Shown here: piece after piece, positions 35,362 to 44,375 of the stretch
Layout of the letters: each line of letters opens with the position of its first letter
How positions within the stretch are numbered: position 1 is the stretch's first letter
DNA from: PALSA-505 sp963699015
GTDB taxonomy: Bacteria > Actinomycetota > Actinomycetes > Streptosporangiales > Streptosporangiaceae
NCBI GenBank assembly: GCA_963699015.1
Contig: CAVOSX010000002.1
Coordinates: forward strand, 744,001 to 808,000
Reading direction: 5' to 3'
DNA: 64,000 bases
Notes under the pieces: generated by a model
What the model was told of the DNA's origin: nothing
What the model saw: only the letters and a program-made list of their open reading frames with translations
Databases searched by the model: none
Made by a program: the position numbers and the translations under genes

Positions 35362-36915
35362 CTATGTCGGATCGTCAGCCTCGGCCTTGGTGATCTTCAT
35401 GTGTCGGGCCCACGACGGGAGCGGCGTTTTCGTCATCTGGACGGGCTTCAGCGGTGCCTGCGAGTAGTCGAAGGCGTCGCTGAAGTCATACGCCGTCGCG
35501 TCGTTCGCGGTCAGTGGCATCAGTCCGAAGGTGTCCTCGGCGTACGTGAGGATGCCGGCGGAACTGGTCTCGGTGTTGTCGGTGAAGCCGGGCCTGGCGT
35601 ATGGGCTGACGATGATCAGCGGCAGCCGTGGGCCTTCCTGGGTGCCGTCCGGGTTGACCGGCGGCGGGACCTGGTCGTAGAAGCCCCCGAAGTCATCGAA
35701 AGTAATGAAGATGGCGGTCGAGGACCAGTCCGGCCCGTTCTCGACGGACTGGACCAGGCTGCCGATCCAGTTGTCGCAGGCGGTCATGGACATGTCGTTG
35801 TGACCGGAATCGGCGAATGTGGAGCCGCCCGGTGTCACCACGCTGAACGAGGCCAGCGCACCGGCCGAAGCGTCGGCCTGGAAACTCGACGACGGTACCA
35901 GATTGCTGTCCTGGCTGGTGTCCAGGCACTCGGCGAACGTCGGACAGATCGACCAGACGTAGCCTTTCTGGCCGCTTATTCCGCCATAGATCTTCCAGGG
36001 CAGGCCAGCCGAATTCAGCCGGTCCATGATGGTGGGAACGCTCGCCACCGGCGTCTGCGCGAACGCCCCACCATAGGGGTACTGGGCCGGGTCCAGCGAG
36101 TAATCCGGGATGCACGACGGGACGCTCCGGGTGCCGCCCTTCGCCCCGATCCACGTGGCGTACAGACCGCTGTCACAACCCCAGCCTCTGCCGGACCCTA
36201 TGCCCGGGTTTGTGCCCTGCTTGACGAACGGGTTGTTACCCAGGAAATGATCCAGCGTGGCGGAGACAGCATCAATGTGACCACCCCACGACGGCGCGTC
36301 GGCCATGGAGAACATGTCGTCCCCGATGGTAAAGCTGCCCGCCAGCCGGGTCAGGTTGGGTACCTGCGATGGCTGGTAGCCGCTGATGCACTGGTAGCCC
36401 GTCGAGGCGCCGCACCCGGAGATATTCTGCCAGCCGTCCATCGTGCCGCCGTCGATGGCCGCCTGCTGCGACTTCACGTTGTGCACGACGTTCGGCACCT
36501 TGTCCGAGTCGGTGACCGGCGTGACTACGGCCCCGTTCGACAGGGTGACCGAGGGCGGCATCCCGCCAGCCGGACAGCGGCCCGGGTTCGCGTCGCACCA
36601 GAAGCCGAGGATGTTGTCGAACGAGTGGTTCTCGGCCTCGATGACGACCACGTGCTGGATGGGAGACCCAGTGCCCGCAGCTTTCAGCAGGCGAACCGGA
36701 GCAGATGGCAGCTTACGCGCCGATAATGCCGTCAACGTCGAAGTGCCAGCAGAGCCAGCCGGAGCCAGCGGCCCAGCCGCCCGACCTCCCACGCTAGCCG
36801 GGGTCACCGCGCCAACCCCGGTTATTGACGCCGCGGCCAGCAGCGCGGCCTTGCCACCGCGCCGCGACCAGGATGCCTTCCTCCTGCAATCCACGAGCCT
36901 CACCCCCCAATTCAC
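35362..36915 (-). CDS. Secreted alkaline-phosphatase-superfamily phosphoesterase
   Basis: This 517-residue protein of the bacterial phosphoesterase/phospholipase C family has an N-terminal export signal (Arg-rich, then AALLAAASITGVGAV). The first metal-binding region is VVVIEAENHSFDNILGF, then VHNVKSQQAAIDGGTMDGW, and a second site is FITFDDFGGFYDQVPPP with later GPRLPLIIVSPYARPG. Substrate is unclear: phospholipids, teichoic-acid-like polymers and acid-phosphatase substrates are all possible. The DNA is somewhat lower in GC than the core genes, and the gene lies in the island next to an integrase remnant. Confidence 0.85.
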   Translation of the reverse strand: MNWGVRLVDCRRKASWSRRGGKAALLAAASITGVGAVTPASVGGRAAGPLAPAGSAGTSTLTALSARKLPSAPVRLLKAAGTGSPIQHVVVIEAENHSFDNILGFWCDANPGRCPAGGMPPSVTLSNGAVVTPVTDSDKVPNVVHNVKSQQAAIDGGTMDGWQNISGCGASTGYQCISGYQPSQVPNLTRLAGSFTIGDDMFSMADAPSWGGHIDAVSATLDHFLGNNPFVKQGTNPGIGSGRGWGCDSGLYATWIGAKGGTRSVPSCIPDYSLDPAQYPYGGAFAQTPVASVPTIMDRLNSAGLPWKIYGGISGQKGYVWSICPTFAECLDTSQDSNLVPSSSFQADASAGALASFSVVTPGGSTFADSGHNDMSMTACDNWIGSLVQSVENGPDWSSTAIFITFDDFGGFYDQVPPPVNPDGTQEGPRLPLIIVSPYARPGFTDNTETSSAGILTYAEDTFGLMPLTANDATAYDFSDAFDYSQAPLKPVQMTKTPLPSWARHMKITKAEADDPT

Positions 36916-36952
36916 GATCCCCCCCAGGGGTCTTCCCCGACGCTAGTCGTTA

Positions 36953-37004
36953 GTGACGTAGTTGTAAACAGAATGCAATACCTCAGTTACTATTGGTGAC
37001 GTCA
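36953..37004 (-). promoter_or_regulatory. AT-rich promoter-like region with TGACGTCA palindrome
   Basis: The start of the phosphoesterase gene is preceded by an unusually AT-rich stretch. It contains GTGACGT at 36953-36959 and a perfect 8-bp palindrome TGACGTCA at 36997-37004, about 38 bp apart. This is the likely promoter with paired regulator sites. The regulator is unknown. Confidence 0.4.
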
Positions 37005-37098
37005 TGATTCGCTCGGGCCCCGGGCCGAGCCCGGGCGGCGCCACGCAGTCGAACCTGCCGCGGCCGGGGCTGGCCGGTGCCGCCGAACCCGGCACTTC

Positions 37099-38733
37099 CT
37101 AGGCGCCATGCCGGGCACCGGCGGGGAGGCCGAAGGCGTACAGCCTGTTGTTAGGGCCGCCACGGTAACCCGAGCCCCAGTAGACCTGGGCGCCGACGAT
37201 CGCCGCGCCGGACCGGACTTCGCCGCCGCTGGCGAAGGACCAGAGAATGGCGCCGGTGCTGGCATCCAGCGCGTACATGTTGGTCCCCGTACTGGCGTTG
37301 GAATCGGCGTAGACGACGCCGTTGGCCACGCTTACATACCCGGTATCGGACGCCGATTGCGGATCGGGGGTCTGCCACAGGATCGCCCCGGTGGCCGCGT
37401 TCATGGCCGTCCAGGATCCGCCGGTGATGGTCTGCCCTGCGTAGGGGCCAGATCCTTGGAGCGAGTATGGCGTTTTGTTAGCGTCGGCTTCGGCGCTGTA
37501 AATGTTGGTGCCGTCGGTGGCCGATCCCCAGAAGATCCCGCCTCCGCCGCCACCGGGGCCGATTTTCGTATGCCACAAGAGCTTGCCGGTTGCCGGGTCG
37601 AGCGCCCAGTAATAGCCGCTCTTTTGGCCCGCGCCGATCACTTGCTCAGAGGTGCCCGTGACCGGGTTGGTCGTAGTGATCAAGTTTGGTGAGGAGGCGA
37701 AATCGTCATCCGGGCCGCAGAGGGTCGTGCAGGTACCGTTATAGGCATCTGCCGTGACCGTGGGGTAATCCCAGGCGACCGCGCCGGTGCTGAGCTGCAG
37801 CGCAAGGATGGAGTCGAAGTAGTCACTTGCGACCGGCGGTTGGCAGTTCTTCTGGTTGGGCTTCTGGCAGGTCCCGGCGGGCACCGAGTAGTTATCGCCG
37901 GTCGCGACGTAAAGCAGGCCGGTTGCCGGATCCACGACCGGGGCAGAACCCCAGACCGCTCCGCCAGAGTAGTAACCAGGCAGGTTGGAGTCGCTGCCGT
38001 TGTTGTTGGACGGGACGGTATAGGTCTTCCACAGGATCTGCCCGGTGGCGGCGCTCAGCGCCACCACCACTCCGCGGAAGGTGCAGCACAGGTCGCTGTC
38101 GCTCTCGTCATAGGAAGACACGCCCACGTAGACGACGCCGTTATAGACGGTGGGAGAACCGGTGACGATGGACGCGGGATCGGTGTCCACTTGCACTGAC
38201 CACAGCAACGCCCCGGTCGTGCGGTTCACCGCGAACACATGCGCGCCCGTGTTCAGCTTGTTGAGATGAAAGCCATCCCCGGTGATCAGCTCACCGCCGT
38301 CGATGGCCGGGCTGTTCCTGGATACATCACCGGCAATGCCGGTGTAGCTGGCGACCGTGTGGGACCAGTGGACTTTCCCGGCCGAGCCCACGGCCCACAG
38401 CATGCCGCCCAGGTCAGGGAAGTACAGCACGCCGTTCATCATTGTCGGGGTGGCAGTGACATCCCCCGCCGTCTTGAGCGACCATTTCTGCTTCAGCTGA
38501 CCGACGTTGGCTGCAGAGATGAGCGACTCAGCAGCCTGGTCGCGGGTGTTGGCGACGTTCTGCCCCGCCACCGGCCACGACTGCGTAACACCGGTACGCG
38601 CTCCGCCCGCCCGATCTGCCCCCGCGACCGCCGCCGGCCCTAACGCAACCGCCAGCGCCGCTAAACCAACCGCTGCATGAAGGCGCCTGCTCCCCCCCAC
38701 CGCGGTGAAACCGCGTATCCACGCCGTCACCAT
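37099..38733 (-). CDS. Secreted PQQ-type beta-propeller protein
   Basis: The 544-residue protein begins with an export signal (RRLHAAVGLAALAVALGPAA) and has repeated blades of the form TGAILW and LLWHTK with paired Gly/Thr/Asp-rich loops, as in quinoprotein alcohol-dehydrogenase-like propellers. A Cys-rich loop CQKPNQKNCQPPV and CTTLCGPDDD suggest disulfides. The residues needed for PQQ/calcium catalysis are not obvious, so it may be a binding or scaffold propeller rather than an enzyme. It is on the same strand as the phosphoesterase, 183 bp upstream. Confidence 0.82.
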   Translation of the reverse strand: MVTAWIRGFTAVGGSRRLHAAVGLAALAVALGPAAVAGADRAGGARTGVTQSWPVAGQNVANTRDQAAESLISAANVGQLKQKWSLKTAGDVTATPTMMNGVLYFPDLGGMLWAVGSAGKVHWSHTVASYTGIAGDVSRNSPAIDGGELITGDGFHLNKLNTGAHVFAVNRTTGALLWSVQVDTDPASIVTGSPTVYNGVVYVGVSSYDESDSDLCCTFRGVVVALSAATGQILWKTYTVPSNNNGSDSNLPGYYSGGAVWGSAPVVDPATGLLYVATGDNYSVPAGTCQKPNQKNCQPPVASDYFDSILALQLSTGAVAWDYPTVTADAYNGTCTTLCGPDDDFASSPNLITTTNPVTGTSEQVIGAGQKSGYYWALDPATGKLLWHTKIGPGGGGGGIFWGSATDGTNIYSAEADANKTPYSLQGSGPYAGQTITGGSWTAMNAATGAILWQTPDPQSASDTGYVSVANGVVYADSNASTGTNMYALDASTGAILWSFASGGEVRSGAAIVGAQVYWGSGYRGGPNNRLYAFGLPAGARHGA

Positions 38734-39009
38734 CCGAGCCTCCCCTCACCCCGGCAGCCCGATTTGCCTATAGTGGCTTCACTTCCGCTCACTGACAAGA
38801 GGCCATCAAGTAACCGATGTTGATCTGCGGCGTCAGAATCCCAGGCGGAGACAGCGATCTTGCCAGACCCGTCCGACGTCGGCGGACCGGCGCGGACGGT
38901 GCGTAATCTGTAAGGCCCTGGCCTGCGAAAAGGCGGAATGCGCGGACCGACTCAGACCGCGCGGATGGCCTGAATTGGACTCAACGTGAAGTAGGCGCCG
39001 CCGCAGCGG

Positions 39010-40926
39010 TCAGCCGCGCCCGCGGGCCTGCCGGGCCCGGCTCCGGCCCCGCTCCCTGGCGTCCAGCACGGTCTTGCGCAGCCGGACGGCGGACGGCGTG
39101 ACCTCCACGCACTCGTCGCTCGCGCAGAACTCCAGCGCCTGCTCCAGGCTCAGCAGCCGCGGCGGCACCAGCCGCTCGAGTTCCTCTCCGGTGGACTGGC
39201 GGACGTTGGTGAGCTTGCGCTCCCTGGTGATGTTGACGTCCATGTCGTCCGAGCGGGAGTTCTCCCCCACGATCATGCCCTCGTACACCTCGGTGCCCGG
39301 CGCCACGAACAGCGAGCCGCGCTCCTGCAGCCCGGACATCGCGTACGCGGTGACCGTGCCGGCCCGGTCGGCCACCAGCGACCCGGTGGGGCGGGCCCGC
39401 AGGTCCCCGGCCCACGGCTCGTAGCCCTCGAACACCTGGTGGGCGAGGCCGGTTCCCCGGGTGTCGGTGAGGAACTGCGTCCGGAACCCGATCAGCCCGC
39501 GGGCAGGCACCATGAACTCCAGCCGCACCCAGCCGGTGCCGTGGTTGACCATGCTCTCGAGCCTGCCCTTGCGCGTGGCGAGCAGCGACGTGACCGCGCC
39601 CAGGTACTCCTCGGGCACGTCCACGCTGAGCCGCTCTACCGGCTCGTGTACCGCGCCGTCCACCTCGCGGATGACCACCGTGGGGCGGCCCACGGTGAGC
39701 TCGTAGCCTTCCCGCCGCATGGTCTCCACCAGCACCGCCAGGGCCAGCTCGCCGCGGCCCTGCACTTCCCAGGTGTCCGGGCGCTCGGTCGGCAGCACCC
39801 GGATCGAGACGTTGCCGACCAGCTCGCGTTCCAGCCGGTCCCGCACCAGCCTCGCGGTGACCTTGGTTCGCTCCCGCGGCGCCCGGCCGCCAGGGCCCGC
39901 GTGCTGGCTGCCGACCAGCGGCGAGGTGTTCACCCCGATCGTCATGGAGATGGCTGGCTCGTCCACCGTGATCAGCGGCAGCGGGCGCGGATCGTCGGGG
40001 TCGGCCAGGGTCTCGCCGATCATGATCTCGCCGATCCCGGCGATGGCGATGATGTCACCGGGCCCGGCGCTGTTCACCGGCACCCGGTCCAGCGCCTCGG
40101 TCAGGTAGAGCTCGGTGATCTTGACCCGCTCGATGCTGCCGTCCCGGCGGCACCAGGCCACCTGCTGTCCCCGGGAGATGGTCCCGTTGTGCACCCGGCA
40201 CAGCGCGATCCGGCCCAGGTACGCGGAGGCGTCCAGGTTGGCCACCTGGGCCTGCAGCGGTGCGGTCGGGTCGTACCGGGGAGCGGGGACCGCGTCGGCC
40301 AGCACCGTGAACAGCGGCTCGAGATCCGGCGAGTCGGGCATCGCGCCGTCGGCCGGCCTGGCCAGCGATGCCCGGCCGGCCCGCGCGGAGGCGTACACGA
40401 TCGGGAACTCGATCTGCTCCTCGGTGGCGTCCAGGTCCAGGAAGAGCTCGTAGCAGGCATCCACGACCTCGGCGATGCGCGCATCGGGACGGTCCACCTT
40501 GTTGATCACCAAGATGACCGGCAGCCTGGCCTCGAGCGTCTTGCGGAGCACGAACCTGGTCTGCGGCAGCGGGCCCTCGCTGGCGTCCACCAGCAGCAGG
40601 ACCCCGTCCACCATGGACAGGCCGCGCTCCACCTCGCCGCCGAAGTCCGAGTGTCCCGGCGTGTCCACGATGTTGATGGTCATCCCGCCGTGGCGGACCG
40701 CGGTGTTCTTGGCCAGGATCGTGATGCCCTTCTCCCGTTCCAGGTCGCCCGAGTCGAGCACGCGCTCGGCGATCTGCGCGTTCGCGCGGAACGCCCCGGA
40801 CTGCCACAGCATCGCGTCCACCAGCGTCGTCTTGCCGTGGTCCACGTGCGCGACGATCGCGACGTTGCGCAGGTCGTCGCGGGTGGCGATCAGGCCTGCG
40901 GTGGGGGCGGGCTGGGGAGCGGGCAT
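39010..40926 (-). CDS. typA: Translational GTPase TypA (BipA)
   Basis: The 638-residue GTPase starts at ATG 40926. It has the G motifs in order (AHVDHGKTT, a switch region EREKGITI, DTPGHSDFGGEV and NKVDR), then domain II, an EF-G-like C-terminal domain and the BipA-specific tail. TypA binds ribosomes and helps assembly and stress-related translation. In-frame sequence upstream to 41136 is not family-like, so the internal start is preferred. The gene is intact. Confidence 0.95.
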   Translation of the reverse strand: MPAPQPAPTAGLIATRDDLRNVAIVAHVDHGKTTLVDAMLWQSGAFRANAQIAERVLDSGDLEREKGITILAKNTAVRHGGMTINIVDTPGHSDFGGEVERGLSMVDGVLLLVDASEGPLPQTRFVLRKTLEARLPVILVINKVDRPDARIAEVVDACYELFLDLDATEEQIEFPIVYASARAGRASLARPADGAMPDSPDLEPLFTVLADAVPAPRYDPTAPLQAQVANLDASAYLGRIALCRVHNGTISRGQQVAWCRRDGSIERVKITELYLTEALDRVPVNSAGPGDIIAIAGIGEIMIGETLADPDDPRPLPLITVDEPAISMTIGVNTSPLVGSQHAGPGGRAPRERTKVTARLVRDRLERELVGNVSIRVLPTERPDTWEVQGRGELALAVLVETMRREGYELTVGRPTVVIREVDGAVHEPVERLSVDVPEEYLGAVTSLLATRKGRLESMVNHGTGWVRLEFMVPARGLIGFRTQFLTDTRGTGLAHQVFEGYEPWAGDLRARPTGSLVADRAGTVTAYAMSGLQERGSLFVAPGTEVYEGMIVGENSRSDDMDVNITRERKLTNVRQSTGEELERLVPPRLLSLEQALEFCASDECVEVTPSAVRLRKTVLDARERGRSRARQARGRG

Positions 40927-41218
40927 GCGGCTGTTCTCACTGGATCGTCGGCGGGTCGCCGCGGATGGCGGCCGCACCAGTCTATGAGAGCGGCGATGGC
41001 CGGCGCCCCGCCGCCGGGGGGCGCCCTGGCCGCGCCCGGCCGTGACCAGGGCCCGGCACGCACTAAGGCACTGCCTAGGCACAGCCCGGCGGCTTTCTGC
41101 CTGGTAAGCGCGGTGTTCGACGGGAAGATAGGGCATCCGCCCGATGCCGGACCCTGGGCCTTACGGCGATTCTCAATGATGTTGGGCCGGCCCTACGGCC
41201 CTCAGCAAGGAGGAAGCC

Positions 41219-41431
41219 ATGTATCCGGGGTTCATGGAGTCAGTGGCTGCCGAGCGGGTCAAGGACTTGCGGAACGAGGCTGTCGCCTCGCAGCGCGCCA
41301 GGCTGGCGCGCCGGGGCCGTCGGGTCCGCTCCGCCCTCGCCAGCACGACGGCCAGGCACGGCAGGCCGCGCGTTCATGGTGCCGCTGGTCGCACAGCAGC
41401 TCATGGCGCCAGAGCCAGGCATGCCGGGTAG
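41219..41431 (+). CDS. Small hypothetical protein (70 aa) with strong ribosome binding site
   Basis: ATG 41219 follows AAGGAGGA (41207-41214) at ideal spacing. The product begins MYPGFMESVAAERVKDLRNE, a helical start typical of short actinobacterial hypothetical proteins, and continues into an Arg-rich second half. That half reads less protein-like after residue 40 and may be affected by an indel. No family function is known. Two strong hairpins follow directly. Confidence 0.55.
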   Translation: MYPGFMESVAAERVKDLRNEAVASQRARLARRGRRVRSALASTTARHGRPRVHGAAGRTAAHGARARHAG

Positions 41432-41436
41432 AGACG

Positions 41437-41499
41437 GCACAGGGCGGCCGGCCGCCGCCCTGTGCTTCGGTGGTGTCGGGCAGCCCTGGGCTGCCCGAC
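41437..41499 (+). terminator. Double stem-loop terminator-like region
   Basis: The first stem pairs GCACAGGGCGG (41437-41447) with CCGCCCTGTGC (41455-41465). The second pairs GTCGGGCAGCC (41475-41485) with GGCTGCCCGAC (41489-41499) around a CTG loop. Both are perfect. They follow the small ORF on the plus strand. No U tract is present, as usual in high-GC actinomycetes. Confidence 0.6.
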
Positions 41500-41599
41500 A
41501 TCGCCGTCTAGCCGGCGAACCTGCCTGCGGCGAATTTCCCCCGGGTAACCGACACTAGCCTAGACGCCGTTATCCGGGCTGTCGCGGCACGTTTGCCTC

Positions 41600-41624
41600 A
41601 GCCCCGCGCGAACGCGCGGGGCTT
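41600..41624 (+). terminator. Strong GC hairpin with short T-rich tail
   Basis: The sequence AGCCCCGCGCG-AA-CGCGCGGGGCTT forms an 11-bp perfect stem with a two-base loop, followed by TGTCTCATCTTTATG. This is an intrinsic-terminator-like structure reading on the plus strand upstream of the lipoprotein gene. Confidence 0.65.
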
Positions 41625-41734
41625 GTCTCATCTTTATGACAATGGCTGCGACCAGGTCCGGGGTTCGGTATGTTGCCGGTACTCGTTACCTGATAGCCAA
41701 ACGACCGGTCCGTCCATAGCAGGATGGAGTTGCG

Positions 41735-42385
41735 ATGGGACGGCGGACGCTGGCGGGCCTCCTCGCTGGGACATTGCTCGCCGCGCTAGCTGGCTGCGGC
41801 TCGCCGAAGCCGGGCACCTTTCACCCCGCCGGTACGGCCCTGTCAGGCAACACCTTCCTCCCCGCCTCGCCCGCCTCTGGTCCTGGCGGCCTGACCTGGC
41901 CTCCGTTCGGCTCTGGCGTGCACATTGTCATGCCCTCCCGGGTTCCGGGCACCGCCCGCGCGAACCAGGCCATGACCACCGCCGAGGACTTCCTGCTCGC
42001 CTTCCTCTACGCGGAGTACAAAGGCGGCCGGGATCAGCGCTGGACGTCCTGGGTCTCGGGGGGCGGCGTTCTGGACGGCCTGAAGTCAACCCTCGGCATG
42101 GCGGACATCACCACCGAGTCCTTCCGGGGGACCATCCGTTTCTCGCACATGCGAGCCTTCCCGGACCCGTCGCTCAAAGGCGATATCGACGTCTCAGAAT
42201 GTTTTGACAATTCACATTCGGAAAACATCAGCCTGGCCACGGGAAAAATCGTTCCCGATCACGCCCCGGCCGATCAGCATTACTACCTCAACACCGACGT
42301 CCTCGCGCGGCAGCAGGGCGCATGGCACGTGGTGTCGGTTTACCCGGTCATCTACTATCCGCGGGCTAAGGAGTGCGGACCATGA
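41735..42385 (+). CDS. Putative lipoprotein of unknown function
   Basis: The 216-residue protein has a lipoprotein signal: MGRRTLAGLLAGTLLAAL then the lipobox LAGC at about residues 18-21. The mature part is Gly/Pro-rich at first, then has a compact domain with AMTTAEDFLLAFLYAEYKGG, and a late YYLNTDVLARQQGAWHVVSV. I recognise no family. The stop overlaps the next gene's start (42382-42385), which indicates a translationally coupled pair that probably acts together on the cell surface. Confidence 0.72.
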   Translation: MGRRTLAGLLAGTLLAALAGCGSPKPGTFHPAGTALSGNTFLPASPASGPGGLTWPPFGSGVHIVMPSRVPGTARANQAMTTAEDFLLAFLYAEYKGGRDQRWTSWVSGGGVLDGLKSTLGMADITTESFRGTIRFSHMRAFPDPSLKGDIDVSECFDNSHSENISLATGKIVPDHAPADQHYYLNTDVLARQQGAWHVVSVYPVIYYPRAKECGP

Positions 42386-43380
42386 TGCGACGCGTCGCTC
42401 TCGCGGGGATCATCGCGACCGCCCTGCCGGTCCTGCTGCTGGCCGGGCCGGCCAGCGCGGGAAGCGGCGTCAACTGCACCGGCGCCACCTGCTCGGTCTC
42501 GCTGAGCAGCTTCATCAGGCTAAGCGGCGACTACACCCCGGGATCCGGATCCGCCCAGGTTCCGGTGAACGTCCCGCCGCCGCCGTGCCTGTGGGAGCCG
42601 ATCGGCGACACGATCGCCGGGGCGCACTACATCGTCTCGCAGTTTCCCGACGCGGCCCCCATCCTGCCCTTCGGTGTCTACCAGTCCGTGCAGCGGGCCA
42701 AGCAGCAACTGAAGAACGGCGGCCCGCCCGGGACCTGGTACGTGCTCCCGATCAACCCGGCGGCGGGCCCGGCCGGCGCGGCGGCCTGCCTGAAGCTCCC
42801 GCTCTACGCCTGGGTACCGCCAGGGCAGGTACCGCCGATGCCGCCCATCCCGCCCAAGATCCTCGCCGCCTTCGCGTACAACCACATGCTGATCCCGCAG
42901 CCGACCCTGACCACGAACCCGGCCCGTAAGGGCTATGTCAACCTGGCCACCTATGTATGGGCGAACTGGGCGGGCCAGGCCGGCACCATCAGGCAGCGGG
43001 TGAACCCGAACGGCACCTACAGCGTCACGGCCACGCTGGGCAATCAGTCCGCGACGGTGTGGGCGCAGCCTGCGTCCTCGGGATTCACCGTGCACGTCGC
43101 GGGGCCGGGGACCCCGTACTCGGCCGGCTGCGGCATCGACGGCTCGAAGTACCCGGTGAGCCATCCGCCTGCCGACGCAGGGCCGGGACAGGCTCCGGAC
43201 TGCGGGGCGCTGTGGCGGGCCACGACGACCGGGGCCACGATCACCGCCACCGTCAGGTTCAACGTCACCTGGGGCGCCGGGATCCTGCACGGTCCCGGGC
43301 CGAACGCGCTGCCGCCGATCCCGATCACCAGCAGGCCGGCCACCGTGCCGGTGGACCAGATCGAGGGACTGAACGGCTGA
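42382..43380 (+). CDS. Secreted protein of unknown function, coupled to lipoprotein
   Basis: From ATG 42382/42385 the protein has about 332 residues. It has a Sec signal (MRRVALAGIIATALPVLLLA, cut after ASA) and an early Cys pair in VNCTGATCSV. The mature part contains proline-rich loops (VNVPPPPCLWEP and PPGQVPPMPPIPPK) and beta-rich repeats. It matches no family that I know. It is translated together with the upstream lipoprotein. The 3' end is part of a 17-bp tandem repeat. Confidence 0.7.
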   Translation: MMRRVALAGIIATALPVLLLAGPASAGSGVNCTGATCSVSLSSFIRLSGDYTPGSGSAQVPVNVPPPPCLWEPIGDTIAGAHYIVSQFPDAAPILPFGVYQSVQRAKQQLKNGGPPGTWYVLPINPAAGPAGAAACLKLPLYAWVPPGQVPPMPPIPPKILAAFAYNHMLIPQPTLTTNPARKGYVNLATYVWANWAGQAGTIRQRVNPNGTYSVTATLGNQSATVWAQPASSGFTVHVAGPGTPYSAGCGIDGSKYPVSHPPADAGPGQAPDCGALWRATTTGATITATVRFNVTWGAGILHGPGPNALPPIPITSRPATVPVDQIEGLNG

Positions 43381-43417
43381 CGGTACCGAACGGCTGACGG
43401 TACTGAACAGCTGACGG
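43371..43417 (+). repeat. 17-bp tandem repeat (2.7 copies) across a stop codon
   Basis: GAACGGCTGACGGTACC (43371-43387), GAACGGCTGACGGTACT (43388-43404) and a partial GAACAGCTGACGG (43405-43417) lie in tandem. The first copy contains the natural TGA stop (43378-43380). The same unit length and position as at rocD make this a repeated pattern of the genome. Confidence 0.8.
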
Positions 43418-43485
43418 CCGGGGCGATCACCGGTGCTCGCGCGCCACCGTGCCCGGCGGCGGAGGCCCGCGCAGGCGAAGGCAGG

Positions 43486-44340
43486 CTACCCGGGCAGTCC
43501 GGTCACGGCCAGCACGAGAAACGTGCCGGTGATCATGAAAGGGCCAAATGGCAGCTGGGTCTTGCGGCCGGCCCGCCCCCGCGCCAGCAGGGTCACGCCG
43601 TAGACGCCGCCCAGCAGGAAGCCTGCCAGCGCGCCCTCGATCAGGGCGCCCCAGCTCAGCCAAGCCAGGGCGGTGCCCAGGCTGGCGGCCAGCTTGACGT
43701 CGCCGGGACCCATGCCGGACGGGCTGAGCAGGAACAGGACGAGGCAGAACGCCGCGTATCCGGCGCCGCCGAGCAGCCCGCGGCCCAGCCGGGACCAGGA
43801 TCCGTCGTCGGCAGCGGCGGCCAGCAAGAACACGGCCGTGCCCGCGTAGGCCGGGACGGTGAGCAGATCGGGCAGCCGCCGGACGGCCGCGTCGACGTAG
43901 GCCAGCGGGATCGCGCAGGCGGCCAGCCAGCACATGGCCGTCAGCACCAGCACCGGATGGATGCGGGCGGCCAGCACGCCCGCCACGACGGCCGCGGTGA
44001 CCTCGACCGTCAGCGCGGGAGGCCCCAGCCGGGCGCGGCAGGCCGGGCAGCGACCGTCCGGCGGCAGCACCGGCAGCGCGGCCCGGACCGGCCGCCAGCC
44101 AGGCCGCGCGGCCGACGCCGCCCCGCGCGGCCGCGCGGCCGACGCCGCTCGCTGACCCGGTCCCGTGACCCGTCCGGTCGCGAGCTGGGCCGCGGCCGGC
44201 GGCAGCGGACTCTCGCATTCCGGGCAGGACCGCCGCCAGGGCTGGCCGGAGGGCACGGACAGGGCGGCGATCACGGCCCGCAGCACCGGGCCGGCCGCCA
44301 GCCCGGCCGCGGCGAGCGCGGCGATCAGCACGGGTCTCAT
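43486..44340 (-). CDS. Prepilin peptidase (A24 family, GxGD aspartyl protease)
   Basis: The 284-residue protein has a CPEC...CPAC metal-binding pair, several membrane helices and the catalytic GxGD motif in SGMGPGDVKLAASLG. An aspartate in AYVDAAVRRLP provides the other active residue. It cleaves the leader of type IVb prepilins, here presumably the Flp and TadE/G-like proteins encoded upstream. It is the last gene of the minus-strand Tad operon. Confidence 0.9.
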   Translation of the reverse strand: MRPVLIAALAAAGLAAGPVLRAVIAALSVPSGQPWRRSCPECESPLPPAAAQLATGRVTGPGQRAASAARPRGAASAARPGWRPVRAALPVLPPDGRCPACRARLGPPALTVEVTAAVVAGVLAARIHPVLVLTAMCWLAACAIPLAYVDAAVRRLPDLLTVPAYAGTAVFLLAAAADDGSWSRLGRGLLGGAGYAAFCLVLFLLSPSGMGPGDVKLAASLGTALAWLSWGALIEGALAGFLLGGVYGVTLLARGRAGRKTQLPFGPFMITGTFLVLAVTGLPG

Positions 44341-44375
44341 GAATGGCAGCTCAGCGTCATGGGCGCCGCCGGCGG

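Larger units (their letters stand above)
41432..41734. other. Gene-free stretch with three hairpins
   Basis: This 300-bp gap contains two perfect stem-loops at 41437-41499, a third perfect hairpin at 41600-41623, then AT-richer DNA leading to a ribosome binding site (GGATGGAG) for the lipoprotein gene. No open frame with a start is convincing. Confidence 0.6.

Noticed and set aside
39439..41511. 690-codon plus-strand open frame opposite typA
   Set aside because: typA has all GTPase motifs on the minus strand; the opposite frame has shadow composition.
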